Assembly: GCA_023266115.1 (NCBI GenBank)
Contig: JAHFRU010000008.1
Coordinates: 1-64,000, forward strand
DNA: 64,000 nucleotides
Source of the DNA: Gammaproteobacteria bacterium
GTDB taxonomy: Bacteria > Pseudomonadota > Gammaproteobacteria > VBWC01
Direction of reading: 5' to 3'
A program made the translations under genes and the position numbers. Under the pieces are notes generated by a model. It was not told where the DNA came from. It searched no databases and worked only from the letters and a program-made list of their open reading frames with translations. This document shows, piece after piece, positions 14,771 through 23,182 of the stretch (position 1 is its first letter; every line of letters starts with the position of its first letter).

Positions 14771-15319
14771 TTACCGCCAGGTGCTGCCATCATCCCAGTT
14801 GAAGCCGTTCCAGATGGCGGTGCCGGCCCCGCCCGCGTTGCGAGCGCACAGAATCTCCAGCACAAGTTCGCTGCCGGGCTTGCTGCGCAGCTCGACGGAT
14901 AGCGTGTTCCGGGGTAACAGATGCACGGCCCGCTCGATAATCTGTGTATGCCCGCTGAAATAACCCGGGCCAATCACGGTCGTTCCATTGAGACGGATGA
15001 CCGCGCTGTGAACGGCTGATTTTTTATTGGAAGCCGCCCCGTTATGGACAACGAGCTTGCAAACCGCCGCCACGTTGTCCGCCGGGAAAGAAGCGTTTCT
15101 GGTAATCGGCGCTCCATGGCCGCGCACGTAACGCTTCGGGCCGAAAACCGACCGATAACCATCGTTTCTCAATGCGCCTGACTGGTTGTTGAGCGAAACA
15201 CCGGTGGCCGTGGCGTTAGACCCTGTCGTCGTATCGCCGCTGCCGCAGCCGGATAGCAAGGCAAACGACAAGACCCATATTCCGATGTGGCTACGCTGTG
15301 TGCATTGGATGATGGTCAA
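14771..15319 (-). CDS. Lipoprotein of unknown function
   Basis: TTG at 15319 is chosen as start because GGAAGGAG lies seven bases upstream; an in-frame ATG at 15358 has no such site. The protein (182 residues) opens MTIIQCTQRSHIGIWVLSFALLSGCGSGD, with an LSGC lipobox, so it should be lipid-anchored in the envelope. The mature part is beta-rich (KLVVHNGAA, AVIRLNGTTVIGPG, LSVELRSKPGSELVLEILCAR). It ends GTAIWNGFNWDDGSTWR. A decayed copy of its last 30 codons lies at 2341-2431. The 14552-14770 interval upstream of the small exported protein holds no other gene. Confidence 0.65.
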   Translation of the reverse strand: MTIIQCTQRSHIGIWVLSFALLSGCGSGDTTTGSNATATGVSLNNQSGALRNDGYRSVFGPKRYVRGHGAPITRNASFPADNVAAVCKLVVHNGAASNKKSAVHSAVIRLNGTTVIGPGYFSGHTQIIERAVHLLPRNTLSVELRSKPGSELVLEILCARNAGGAGTAIWNGFNWDDGSTWR

Positions 15320-15459
15320 TGTGCTACTCCTTCCATGGACGAATGAGTTCAGACCCAATTGTTACTGCGGCTGCCATGCTATGGTTTCCAATGGCCATGA
15401 AATATTCAACTTTGCCCCGGTAAATTGAGTCTTCTCCTGGGCACAGGGTTAGGCCGATA

Positions 15460-15765
15460 TCACCCCCACTTCTTGCCGAGTTGCTCCAGTCCAGCCTTTT
15501 GCAAATCCTCCGGGCTCATCAGAATACGAAATTTGCAACTGGCCTGGAAGTTGAGAAAGAAGGGCTCCGCAAAGAAGGGCACATCCGACGAAGCCTTAAC
15601 ATCGATCACGAAGAATCCGCCGCGTTTTCCGTCTTGCTCAGTGAAGTAGGCCGTCTCCGGCTTGATGGTTTCGAGGACACGCCCAATGAGCTCACCCGCC
15701 TTGCCGCTTCTGACGAGGGAGTTAAAAGGCTCAAGCGGGAATTCAACAGCAAGCAGCATTTTCAT
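15460..15765 (-). CDS. Small protein of unknown function (DUF3303-like)
   Basis: The 101-residue product begins MKMLLAVEFPLEPFNSLVRSGKAGELIGRVLE and has no signal peptide or membrane segment. The alternation of short strands and helices (AYFTEQDGKRGGFFVIDV, then EPFFLNFQASCKFRILMSPEDL) suggests a compact alpha/beta fold of the dimeric ferredoxin-like kind. Proteins of this pattern occur in many bacteria, sometimes with misleading enzyme names. AAGGAGATCACAT precedes the ATG. It is a monocistronic gene with two inverted repeats just upstream. Confidence 0.65.
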   Translation of the reverse strand: MKMLLAVEFPLEPFNSLVRSGKAGELIGRVLETIKPETAYFTEQDGKRGGFFVIDVKASSDVPFFAEPFFLNFQASCKFRILMSPEDLQKAGLEQLGKKWG

Positions 15766-15783
15766 ATGTGATCTCCTTGTTAC

Positions 15784-15845
15784 TGCGGTATTTGAAGGCG
15801 GTACCGCACACGCCTAACGTTGTATTCGACACCCTGATGGGTGTC
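15784..15845. repeat. Two perfect 7-bp inverted repeats upstream of the 15460-15765 gene
   Basis: TGCGGTA/TACCGCA (15784-15808) and GACACCC/GGGTGTC (15828-15845) lie in the 297-base gap before the decayed fic gene. The second has a four-base loop and could form a stable hairpin. They may be regulatory; no T-run marks a terminator. The rest of the gap (15846-16004) shows nothing recognisable. Confidence 0.4.
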
Positions 15846-16004
15846 TTCTATTGCACCGGTATGGTGTGTAGCAACCGGGGCATCAAAATCAAAACAATCA
15901 CATGCGAATTTTTCATCGGAGAATTACCCCCTAAACGAAATCCGTAATCACACCACGTTTACCGGATGCTAATACGGGCGTCGACGCGGGGCAACCGGAA
16001 ACGC

Positions 16005-16037
16005 TCAATCGTCCTTCGTCGGCCAGTGGCTGATGAA
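16005..16037 (-). repeat. Short second copy of the ubiB 3' terminus
   Basis: Eleven codons read FISHWPTKDD and stop, against [10 protein letters not shown] plus stop at the end of UbiB and VSHWPGKDS in the remnant at 13160. The DNA matches the 13163 copy in most positions over about 25 bases. Upstream codons show no further similarity. It lies directly downstream of the decayed fic gene, so each inserted block ends in a ubiB-like tail. Confidence 0.6.
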
Positions 16038-16062
16038 GCACGCACAACAACGCGGATCAGCG

Positions 16063-17430
16063 TCACGTTGCCTTCCGCTTCTGGTACTGCGATGGCCGCA
16101 GGCGGTAGCGGGCGATGTTTCCTTCGTGAAGATTCATGACCGTCGTTTCCACGACCTCGATGAATCGTGCCTGATCCTCCTGAGGGACGTCCTCGACCGC
16201 ACGACGCTTGATGAAGGCGGTGGCGGCCTTCTTGTCCATGCCGCTATCAACAATCCCGGAGACGACCTCGGCCAACAGCGTGCGATAGCGCAGACGAAAC
16301 GGGTCCGGTTCTCCCAGTGACTGGCGCACCGCCGCATAACGCGCGCATGAACGTTCATACGCCCACACGAATATGTCGCGCAACAACTCGATGCGATTCA
16401 GTTCATATACCCCGAGCACGCCATCGATATAGGGTTGTTCGGGTACATCGACGAACGACAGCGGGCTGAGGTTTTCGCGGATCAGCGGCAGATTCGCGGC
16501 GAGGCGCGAAACACGTTTGTTCACATCGCGAAAAAGGCCTGCTCGAACGGATCGGTGATCGCCGCGGCGGTATCCAGAAACTGCTGAAAACCGTCCTCGA
16601 TCAATTGCGGAACCGCGGGTGGATGATAGACCGTTCCCGCAATGCCCATCGCAATGGCGCGCAAGCGTCCACAGGCCTGGGGGTCGGCGAGCAAGTTATC
16701 GGATAACAATGCATGCAGGTTCAAAATGGTGTAGCGGTTAAAACCGACTTCGGCGGCGTGTGCGATCAACAGGTCGATCGCCGCCTTGTGGTTCAGGATC
16801 ATCTGCGCGTCGCGGGCATCCTTGCCCTCGGCGGCCTCGCCCGATTCCAGCAGGCGCTCCGTTTCGAGCAGCGAGTAGGTGTTGCCTTCCAGGCGGCTGG
16901 AGTTCCAGGACAGATCGATCAGCAGGCGACTGTAAATCTGCCGCACATAAGTCCCGTGCCGGCCGCTGACCATCCGGCGAGCGTCCCATCTCAGATAGTT
17001 GCTGCCGGATTTCCCGGGGAAGATAAAACGTTTCATTGGGCCGGTACGCATCGAGAAACTCCCGGTTGTATCCGAGGGATGGCGGTTCTGAATCGGCTGG
17101 CGGACAGCCTGTCTGATGGCCTTCCCCTCCGGGGAGATTGGAATGTATCTTTCAACATGGGGTGCATGTCGGTTAAGCGTAAATTTGCCGGGTGGCATGC
17201 GAACCTCGGTCCCGACCGGCACTGCCTTATAACGAGTACCACGAGCGCGACCTTCCACGATCAGCTGCCTCTGGTTAACGAGCAGCGTCAAACGGCGCTG
17301 CAATGTGCGGTGTGGCAACTTGATTTTCAGCGCCTGCGAAGTCGGGTTGAGCCTGTCAGGCGGGAGTCGGGTTTGTTGCTGCCTGTCCCGGTACTCACCG
17401 ATGTCAGCGGGCTTTGGTGCTGACGGATCA
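16063..17430 (-). pseudogene. Decayed Fic-domain gene with lost catalytic motif
   Basis: The N-terminal winged-helix part (RTLQRRLTLLVNQRQLIVEGRARGTRY) and YIPISPEGKAIRQAVRQPIQNRHP lead into the region where REFLDAYRPNETFYLPREI is found only in another frame. The frame returns at GTYVRQIYSRLLIDLSWNSSRLEGNTYSL, so there are two compensating frameshifts (near 17085 and 16950). Near 16530 a deletion joins FEQAFFA to DVNKRVSRLAANL. It removes the HxFx half of the Fic motif and changes the frame. The C-terminal part runs to 16063. The catalytic His is gone, so AMP transfer is not possible. The 5' end abuts ubiB and no clean start codon survives. Confidence 0.85.
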
Positions 17431-17449
17431 GGCCGAAGCCGGCAGGCGG

Positions 17450-19108
17450 TCAATCATTTTTCCCCGGCCAATAACTGATGACCAGCCAGATGCCGAGGCC
17501 GGTGAGCAGCCAGGTGAGGAGTGGTGCATTGCCCGCCATGGCCGGCGCGTAGCCGTCGAGGCCCTTGATCACTGCGGCGCCGACGATGCAGGCGCCGCTG
17601 ATGATCGCGACATAGGTGCGGCGATTGGCCGTGCGTATTTCTTCGCGCAGTTTGTCGATGTCGGGCGCGCGCCACTGTATTTCGAGCTTGCCGTGCTGCG
17701 CCTTGATAAGCACGTCATGCAGTAACAGCGGCAGTTGCGGCAGTGCCTGCGCCAGACGCGGTGCGTTGTCGCGCAGCGATTTCAGCACGGCGCGCATGCC
17801 GATCTGTTCGTCCATCCAGCGCTCGAAAAACGGTTTGGCGGTTTTCCACAGATCGAGATCGGGATAAAGCTGGCGGCCGAGGCCTTCGATGTTCAGCAGG
17901 GTTTTTTCCAGCAGCACCAGTTGCGGTTGCACTTCCATGTTGAACTGGCGCGCGGTCTGGAACAGCCGCACCAGCAGCAGGCCGAACGAGATGTCTTTCA
18001 ATGGCCGCTCGAAGATCGGATCGCAGACGCTGCGTATCGCCGACTCGAATTCATCGATGCGCGTGCCGGCCGGCACCCAGCCGGACTCGACGTGCAGTTC
18101 CGCGACCCGTCGGTAATCGCGCTGGAAGAAGGCGAGAAAATTTTCGGCGAGATAGCGCTGGTCTGCCGGCATCAGTGTGCCCATGATGCCGAAGTCGACC
18201 GCGACGTATTGGCCCTGCTTTGATACGAAGATATTGCCGGGGTGCATGTCGGCATGAAAGAAGTTATCGACAAACACCTGATGAAAGAATATCTGCACGC
18301 CGCTCTCGGCGAGTTTCTGGAAGTCGATGCCGGCCGCGCGCAGCCCCTCGATGTTACTGATAGCAATGCCAGCGATGCGCTCCATCACCAGCACGTCGGG
18401 CCGCGTGTACGGCCAGTGGACTTCCGGTACGTAGAGCAGCGGCGAGCCGGTAAAGTTTCGCTTGAGCTGCGCGGCGTTCGCCGCCTCGCGCATCATGTCG
18501 AGTTCGTTGAAGATGGTCTTTTCATAATCGGCGACGACCTCGACCGGCCGCAGCCGCCGGCCGTCCGGCCAGTAGCGCGCGGCGAGGTCCGCGATGGTGT
18601 ACAGCAGATCGATGTCGCGACGGATCTGTTTCTCGATGCCCGGCCGCACCACCTTGACAATGACCTGGCGGCCGTCGTGCAGTCGGGCGGCGTGTACCTG
18701 CGCGATCGATGCCGAGGCGAGCGGCGTTTCGTCGAAGGAAGCAAACATCTCGGTGACCGCCTTCTTGTAGGCGCGCTCAACGATCGCGCGCGCCTCGTCG
18801 CCGGGAAACGGCGGCACGCTGTCCTGCAACTTCGCCAGCTCGACCGCGATATCCTCCGGCAGCAGGTCGCGGCGCGTCGAGACGATCTGGCCGAACTTGA
18901 CGAAGATCGGGCCGAGTTCCTCGAGCGCCCGGCGCACCCGCTCGCCGCGCGGTGCAGTGCTGCGATGCCCCCAGTTCCACGGCATCAGCCGCATCGCCAG
19001 CCGTGCCGGACGGAACAGATGCGTCGCGAGGATGATGTCGTCGAGCCCGTTGCGCGTCAACACGCGGTTGATGGTAAGCAGACGGCGGATCTGGCCTAGG
19101 CGAATCAC
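17450..19108 (-). CDS. ubiB: UbiB, atypical kinase/ATPase of ubiquinone biosynthesis
   Basis: This 552-residue ADCK-family protein supports coenzyme Q synthesis at the membrane. The KxGQ-type motif is in [21 protein letters not shown]; the Ala-rich loop, [10 protein letters not shown] lysine, [21 protein letters not shown] catalytic loop and VAVDFGIMG metal motif are all present. Two C-terminal membrane segments (about 500-520 and 527-545) anchor it. The start is GTG at 19108. It is the last gene of ubiE-ubiJ-ubiB. Copies of its final codons are found at 13160 and 16005, so its 3' end appears to be a site of repeated insertion. Confidence 0.96.
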   Translation of the reverse strand: MIRLGQIRRLLTINRVLTRNGLDDIILATHLFRPARLAMRLMPWNWGHRSTAPRGERVRRALEELGPIFVKFGQIVSTRRDLLPEDIAVELAKLQDSVPPFPGDEARAIVERAYKKAVTEMFASFDETPLASASIAQVHAARLHDGRQVIVKVVRPGIEKQIRRDIDLLYTIADLAARYWPDGRRLRPVEVVADYEKTIFNELDMMREAANAAQLKRNFTGSPLLYVPEVHWPYTRPDVLVMERIAGIAISNIEGLRAAGIDFQKLAESGVQIFFHQVFVDNFFHADMHPGNIFVSKQGQYVAVDFGIMGTLMPADQRYLAENFLAFFQRDYRRVAELHVESGWVPAGTRIDEFESAIRSVCDPIFERPLKDISFGLLLVRLFQTARQFNMEVQPQLVLLEKTLLNIEGLGRQLYPDLDLWKTAKPFFERWMDEQIGMRAVLKSLRDNAPRLAQALPQLPLLLHDVLIKAQHGKLEIQWRAPDIDKLREEIRTANRRTYVAIISGACIVGAAVIKGLDGYAPAMAGNAPLLTWLLTGLGIWLVISYWPGKND

Positions 19109-19165
19109 GGGCTTGCTCCGCGACCGGCCATTAGCGCCAACGCCCGTGTTACGGATGGACGCGGA

Positions 19166-19807
19166 TCACGCACGGTCGCCGGGCCCCCGCAGCCGCCGGG
19201 TCAGCCGCGCGACGCGTTGTTCGAGCCGGTCGGCGTCGGCGCGGATCGCATCGATGCCGGCGAGATACGCATCCACCTCGTCGCGCGTCGGCAGGTCACG
19301 GCTTTCTTCCTGGAAGTATTCTGTGGTGTCGCGACGCAGCGTGTCGAATGCCTGCCGCGCCCAGCCGCTGATATTGCGCCAGGTAACCGCCGCCTGGTGC
19401 GCGACGATATCGCCGGCGACGCGCGACAGCTGTTCCTCCCAGTCGATGTCGATGCTGTCGAGCAGCTTCTTGAAGCGCTGGCCAAGCTCGGCGTCGCCGT
19501 CGATCTCGACATCGCCGCTGAACAACAGTTCGCTGCTGGTGGCGGACAGGCCCAGCCGCGCCATCGTCAGCGGCGTACCGCGCAGCGTCGTGTCGGGCAC
19601 GCCGTCATAGACGCTCAACACGCGCAGCCGCTCGTTGGCCACCTGCAAGTAAAACATCAGACTGATTCCGCGCAATTCAATGGCCACCACCTTGCCGGCC
19701 AGCGGCGCCAGCTTGCGCGCGAGTTCCGGGTCCATGCCGAGATAACCGTTGAGCGCGGTCTCGATTGCGCTGGTTACTGCCTCGGGTAGCGTCGCTGGTT
19801 CGGTCAT
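19166..19807 (-). CDS. ubiJ: UbiJ, SCP2-domain accessory factor of ubiquinone biosynthesis
   Basis: ATG at 19807 (MTEPATLPEAVTSAIETALNGYLG) gives 213 residues, the usual size; longer in-frame starts overlap ubiE and are unlikely. The first two-thirds form an SCP2 lipid-binding domain (GKVVAIELRGISLMFYL, then ELLFSGDVEIDGDAELGQRF). The C-terminus is a charged coiled-coil region with EVDAYLAGIDAIRADADRLEQRV. UbiJ works with UbiK and the Ubi complex to present hydrophobic intermediates. It lies between ubiE (seven bases) and ubiB, the conserved gammaproteobacterial order. Confidence 0.92.
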   Translation of the reverse strand: MTEPATLPEAVTSAIETALNGYLGMDPELARKLAPLAGKVVAIELRGISLMFYLQVANERLRVLSVYDGVPDTTLRGTPLTMARLGLSATSSELLFSGDVEIDGDAELGQRFKKLLDSIDIDWEEQLSRVAGDIVAHQAAVTWRNISGWARQAFDTLRRDTTEYFQEESRDLPTRDEVDAYLAGIDAIRADADRLEQRVARLTRRLRGPGDRA

Positions 19808-19814
19808 GACCCGG

Positions 19815-20561
19815 TCAGAACTTGTAGCCGCGATGCAGCGCGACGATGCCGTGCGACAGGTTGTGATAGCCGCAGCGCTCAAAGCCCGCCTGTTCCATCA
19901 TGGACTTCAGCGTTTTCTGGTCGGGGTGCACGCGTATCGATTCCGCCAGATAGCGGTAACTGGCGGCGTCGTTGGCGATCCATTGCCCCAGCTTCGGCAG
20001 CACCTTGAGCGAATAGAAGTCGTATGCCGGTTTCAGCGCCGCGCTGCGCAGCTGCGAAAATTCCAGGATATGCGCGCAGCCGCCCGGCTTCAGCACGCGG
20101 AACATCGCGCCCAGCGCCGCGTCCTTGTCGGTGACGTTGCGCAGGCCGAACGCCATGGTGACGTGATCGAAATAGTCATCGGGAAGCGGTAAGTGCTCGG
20201 CGTCGGCCTGCACGTAACGCACGTTGCCGGCGATGCCGTGATCGATCAGCCGGTCGCGGCCGCGCGCGAGCATGTTGCCGTTGATGTCCGAGACGACGAC
20301 TTCGCCGGCGGCGCCGACGCGGCGCGCCAGCAGCATCGCCAGATCGCCGGTACCGGCGGCCAGATCGAGCACGCGCTGGCCGGTGCGTACGCCGCTGGTT
20401 TCGATCGCATAGCGTTTCCACAGCCGGTGGATGCCGAACGACATCACATCATTCATGACGTCGTAGCGATCCGTCACGGAATCGAACACCGTCGCGACCT
20501 CGCGCGCTTTTTCCGAGGCCGGTATTTCGCGGTAGCCGAAATGGGTGGTCTTGTCGGTCAT
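19815..20561 (-). CDS. ubiE: UbiE, C-methyltransferase of ubiquinone/menaquinone synthesis
   Basis: The 248-residue enzyme methylates the quinone ring with SAM. Typical motifs are [34 protein letters not shown] at the N-terminus, [20 protein letters not shown] (motif I), and [20 protein letters not shown] and [13 protein letters not shown] further on. Length and order match the family. It is the first gene of the ubiE-ubiJ-ubiB operon. Confidence 0.97.
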   Translation of the reverse strand: MTDKTTHFGYREIPASEKAREVATVFDSVTDRYDVMNDVMSFGIHRLWKRYAIETSGVRTGQRVLDLAAGTGDLAMLLARRVGAAGEVVVSDINGNMLARGRDRLIDHGIAGNVRYVQADAEHLPLPDDYFDHVTMAFGLRNVTDKDAALGAMFRVLKPGGCAHILEFSQLRSAALKPAYDFYSLKVLPKLGQWIANDAASYRYLAESIRVHPDQKTLKSMMEQAGFERCGYHNLSHGIVALHRGYKF

Positions 20562-20935
20562 TGATTGATCCGCCGGGCTGGAAAGCCACTTAACAATTCA
20601 AACGCGGGTGTCGTGCCTGCCGGACCCGTCGTTGGCAAACGGCTAGATTACTGGATTACTGCGGGCGCGGAAATGCGTCAGAGCCTCAGATATATCGAAA
20701 CCGGGGACACTTTACGTGGAAGCGGTCCCCGCTCCAGCGTCTGCGCAGCGAATATTGGTCGGCTGGCGCGGGGGGTGAATACGACGGGCGAGTAGCAGTC
20801 ATTGTCTGCTGCCAGGCGTTGGCGCACTCGGGGCGACGTGCGCCAGGTGGGGTGTGCCGCCGGGCGGATCGTCGCCTGTCTGGTGAAGGCCGATTCGAGC
20901 TCACACCGGGCCTCTCCAAATACTAATTTTCATGG
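20562..20935. other. Gap between ubiE and fic without a recognisable gene
   Basis: This GC-rich stretch of about 370 bases holds the ubiE promoter side and a CGGGGAC...GTCCCCG inverted repeat (20702-20731). Short open frames here have no ribosome sites and no familiar protein pattern. I see nothing else in it. Confidence 0.5.
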
Positions 20936-20961
20936 CAGTTATTAAACACGTCGCCATAACG

Positions 20962-20989
20962 TGTATAGTAAAATCTAATTATCTATACA
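20962..20989. promoter_or_regulatory. Palindromic operator candidate upstream of fic
   Basis: TGTATAG (20962-20968) and CTATACA (20983-20989) are perfect inverted arms 14 bases apart in an AT-rich stretch, 22 bases before the fic start. The spacing fits a dimeric regulator. The Fic protein itself has a C-terminal winged-helix region, so self-regulation is a reasonable guess, not shown. Confidence 0.55.
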
Positions 20990-21010
20990 TATTTTCCTGG
21001 AAGCTCCGCG

Positions 21011-22099
21011 ATGAACGAGATTTTACCCCTTCAGTATCTCGACGCAGCCCGCTTCGAGACCCCCCTTATCCTCAAACGATTGGCCGGTGCCAGTCGCAAT
21101 CTTGCGGAGCTCAAGGGCGTGGCGGCCGCAATCCCTAACCAAGGCATTCTTATTAATACGCTGGCCTTGCAGGAGGCGAAGGACAGTTCAGCCATCGAAA
21201 ACATCCTCACGACGCACGATGAGCTGTACCGCGAAGACAATGTCTCACCGGGGAGAGTCAATGCCGCCGCCAAGGAAGTACTGCGCTACCGTCAGGCGCT
21301 ACGTACCGGTTTTGAGCGCGTGCGCACCACCGGGCTGCTCACGCTCAATACTGTGATCGATATCCAGGCGGAACTCGAATGTAATCATGCCGGCCTGCGC
21401 AAACTTCCCGGCACGGTTCTGAAGGACGGCGTCGGGAAAACAGTCTATGTTCCGCCGCAGGATGCAAGCGAAATACAGCATCTGCTCGGTGATCTCGAGC
21501 GCTTCTGGCACGGCGAGCCACACTTCGATGCGGATCCTCTGATCCGCATGGCGCTGATCCATCACCAATTCGAAAGTATCCATCCGTTCTACGATGGCAA
21601 CGGCCGTACCGGCCGCATCGTCAACGTCCTCTATCTCGTGAAAGAAGGGTTGCTTGATATTCCGGTGCTCTACCTGAGCCGCCACATTGTACGGACCAAA
21701 CAGGATTACTACCGCTTGTTACAGACAGTGCGCGAACAGGATGCCTGGGAAGACTGGGTGCTTTACATGCTCACCGCCATCGAGCACACCGCCGCAGAGA
21801 CCGTAACGACGATTCAGGCGATCAAGGCTCTGCTGCTGGATACCAAGCAGCGTATCCGCGCGCAGCACAAGTTTTACAGTCAGGATCTGATCAATAATTT
21901 GTTTAGTCACCCGTACACCAAAATCGAATTTATCCAGCGCGATCTGGGCGTCTCGCGGCTGACGGCGACGAAGTATCTTGACGCCTTGGTCGACGGCGGA
22001 TTTCTGCACAAGCGCAAGATCGGGCGCAGCAATTTTTATGTGAATCTGCCGTTGTACGAGGTCCTGATCAGGGCGGAACGGCGGAATAGCGATACGTAG
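21011..22099 (+). CDS. fic: Fic-family protein with N-terminal inhibitory motif and C-terminal winged helix
   Basis: The 362-residue protein has the full Fic motif HPFYDGNGRTGR (about residues 191-202), which transfers AMP or a related group from a nucleotide to a target hydroxyl. The N-terminal inhibitory motif S-x-x-x-E is seen in SSAIEN (about 59-64), so activity is probably autoinhibited (class II type). The C-terminal part (about 295-350, KIEFIQRDLGVSRLTATKYLDAL, then GRSNFYVN) resembles a winged helix. It stands alone behind a palindromic operator candidate and next to SIR2-type debris. The target is unknown. It is unrelated in domain detail to the decayed fic gene at 16063. Confidence 0.92.
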   Translation: MNEILPLQYLDAARFETPLILKRLAGASRNLAELKGVAAAIPNQGILINTLALQEAKDSSAIENILTTHDELYREDNVSPGRVNAAAKEVLRYRQALRTGFERVRTTGLLTLNTVIDIQAELECNHAGLRKLPGTVLKDGVGKTVYVPPQDASEIQHLLGDLERFWHGEPHFDADPLIRMALIHHQFESIHPFYDGNGRTGRIVNVLYLVKEGLLDIPVLYLSRHIVRTKQDYYRLLQTVREQDAWEDWVLYMLTAIEHTAAETVTTIQAIKALLLDTKQRIRAQHKFYSQDLINNLFSHPYTKIEFIQRDLGVSRLTATKYLDALVDGGFLHKRKIGRSNFYVNLPLYEVLIRAERRNSDT

Positions 22100-22157
22100 A
22101 CGAACGTGCTCATCACGGCGTTCGAATCAAAGCGACAGGGTCGAAGCTCAAAGTAAT

Positions 22158-22358
22158 ATGCCCACTTTTGTCTCGGGAGGTCCAGACGTACCGGAACGCT
22201 TGCTGCGGGCTCAAGAAGAGGGGCACGTTGTATTTTTCTGTGGCTCGGGTATTTCCGGTCCTGCGGGTTTGCCGGATTTCAAGGGTCTAGCCGACCAGCT
22301 ATGTACGCATCTTGGGGCCGTACGATATCGTAGTGGCATAGTTAATTTGGCCACCTGA
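22158..22358 (+). pseudogene. Truncated SIR2-like gene, N-terminal fragment
   Basis: The 66 codons read MPTFVSGGPDVPERLLRAQ, then VVFFCGSGISGPAGLPDFKGLADQLC. The GxGIS-x-PAGLPDF stretch is the NAD-binding start of SIR2-like proteins of the type found in defence genes. Intact members continue for several hundred residues. Here the frame ends at TGA after a few unrelated codons (GIVNLAT). The gene is cut, probably by insertion or deletion just after 22320. Confidence 0.7.
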
Positions 22359-22389
22359 TTCTGGGTGACATTATTGCCCTCCACAAGAG

Positions 22390-22575
22390 CTTGGTCTGTG
22401 TCTACGCGACATCGAAAACGCGAATTCTCAGCTATCTGAGGAGGCCGCTTTATTCGTCTGGTGGAGTTGTATCGAAGACGAGGTGGGGCGTGAGGAGGAT
22501 CTACGGCATGTCCTCGTGATCAACAACCGTGTATCGTTGTGTCGGGGTTTTCCGCTTTCCTCGAAATTTTATTGA
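22390..22575 (+). pseudogene. Unidentified coding remnant after the SIR2 fragment
   Basis: An open stretch of 61 codons without a start reads LGLCLRDIENANSQLSEEA, then ALFVWWSCIEDEVGREEDLRHVLVINN, and ends at TGA. Codon pattern and composition look like real protein. It may be another piece of the same damaged gene or of an inserted element; I do not recognise it. Confidence 0.3.
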
Positions 22576-22635
22576 AGACGGCAATTTTTCGTTTAAGGAT
22601 TCGTCATCCTGCGTCAGGCGATTACTGGACTGTAC

Positions 22636-23001
22636 TCAGCCCTGACCATGTTCGCGCCGCCGGTAGCCGGCCTTGGCGAGCCGTTGCAGATAATCCTGCC
22701 AGTACTCTTCCTGATTCGCGCCGAGCTCGTGCAGGTAATCCCAGGTAAACAGCCCGGTCGAGTGGCCATCGTCGAAGACCAGCCGCACCGCGTAATTACC
22801 GATCGGTTCGATTGCGTTGATATTGACGTCCTCCTTGCCGGTTTGCAGCACCTCCTGCCCGGGCCCGTGGCCGCGGATCTCTGCCGATGGCGAATAGACA
22901 CGCAGATACTCGCACGGCAGCCGGTAATGCGCGCCGTCATCGAATACGATCTCGAGCACGCGGGATTTGCTGTGGAGTTTGATTTCAGTGGGTTTGGGCA
23001 T
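22636..23001 (-). CDS. DUF971 (GBBH-like N-terminal domain) protein
   Basis: The 121-residue protein begins MPKPTEIKLHSKSRVLEIVFDDGAHYRLPCEYLRVYSPSAE and contains VNINAIEPIGNYAVRLVFDDGHSTGLFTWDYL. These are hallmarks of the DUF971 family, a small domain that also forms the N-terminus of gamma-butyrobetaine hydroxylase. Stand-alone members are often encoded next to hslVU, as here. A role in iron-sulfur protein handling has been suggested for some members; nothing in this sequence decides it. Confidence 0.85.
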   Translation of the reverse strand: MPKPTEIKLHSKSRVLEIVFDDGAHYRLPCEYLRVYSPSAEIRGHGPGQEVLQTGKEDVNINAIEPIGNYAVRLVFDDGHSTGLFTWDYLHELGANQEEYWQDYLQRLAKAGYRRREHGQG

Positions 23002-23060
23002 GGGGAGTTCAGCGTTGAGAATATGAAATTACAAGTCGTTTAGGGAACCTCTGATTAACT

Positions 23061-23149
23061 CGTCATTCCGGGCGGCGTGCGACGCCGACCCGGAATCCAG
23101 TGCATCTGATCGAGCACGTTGCTGGATTCCGGCTTTCGCCGGAATGACG
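23061..23149. repeat. REP-like palindromic repeat
   Basis: CGTCATTCCGGG...CCCGGAATCCAG (23061-23100) is followed, in inverted form, by CTGGATTCCGG...CCGGAATGACG (23122-23149). The motif GTCATTCCGGCGAAAGCCGG is a common intergenic repeat type in proteobacteria. It lies between DUF971 and hslU. Confidence 0.7.
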
Positions 23150-23182
23150 GCAATGACGGCGAAGAACTCCGTCAAACGTTTC

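Noticed and set aside
15900-16060. Possible extra CRISPR repeat or array remnant right of cas9
   Set aside because: No sequence similar to the 36-bp repeat occurs outside 6952-8438 except the tracrRNA anti-repeat.
22330-22365. AGTTAATTTGGCCACCTGA after the SIR2 fragment looks like an insertion-sequence end
   Set aside because: No matching inverted end or target duplication could be found nearby, so it was not called.
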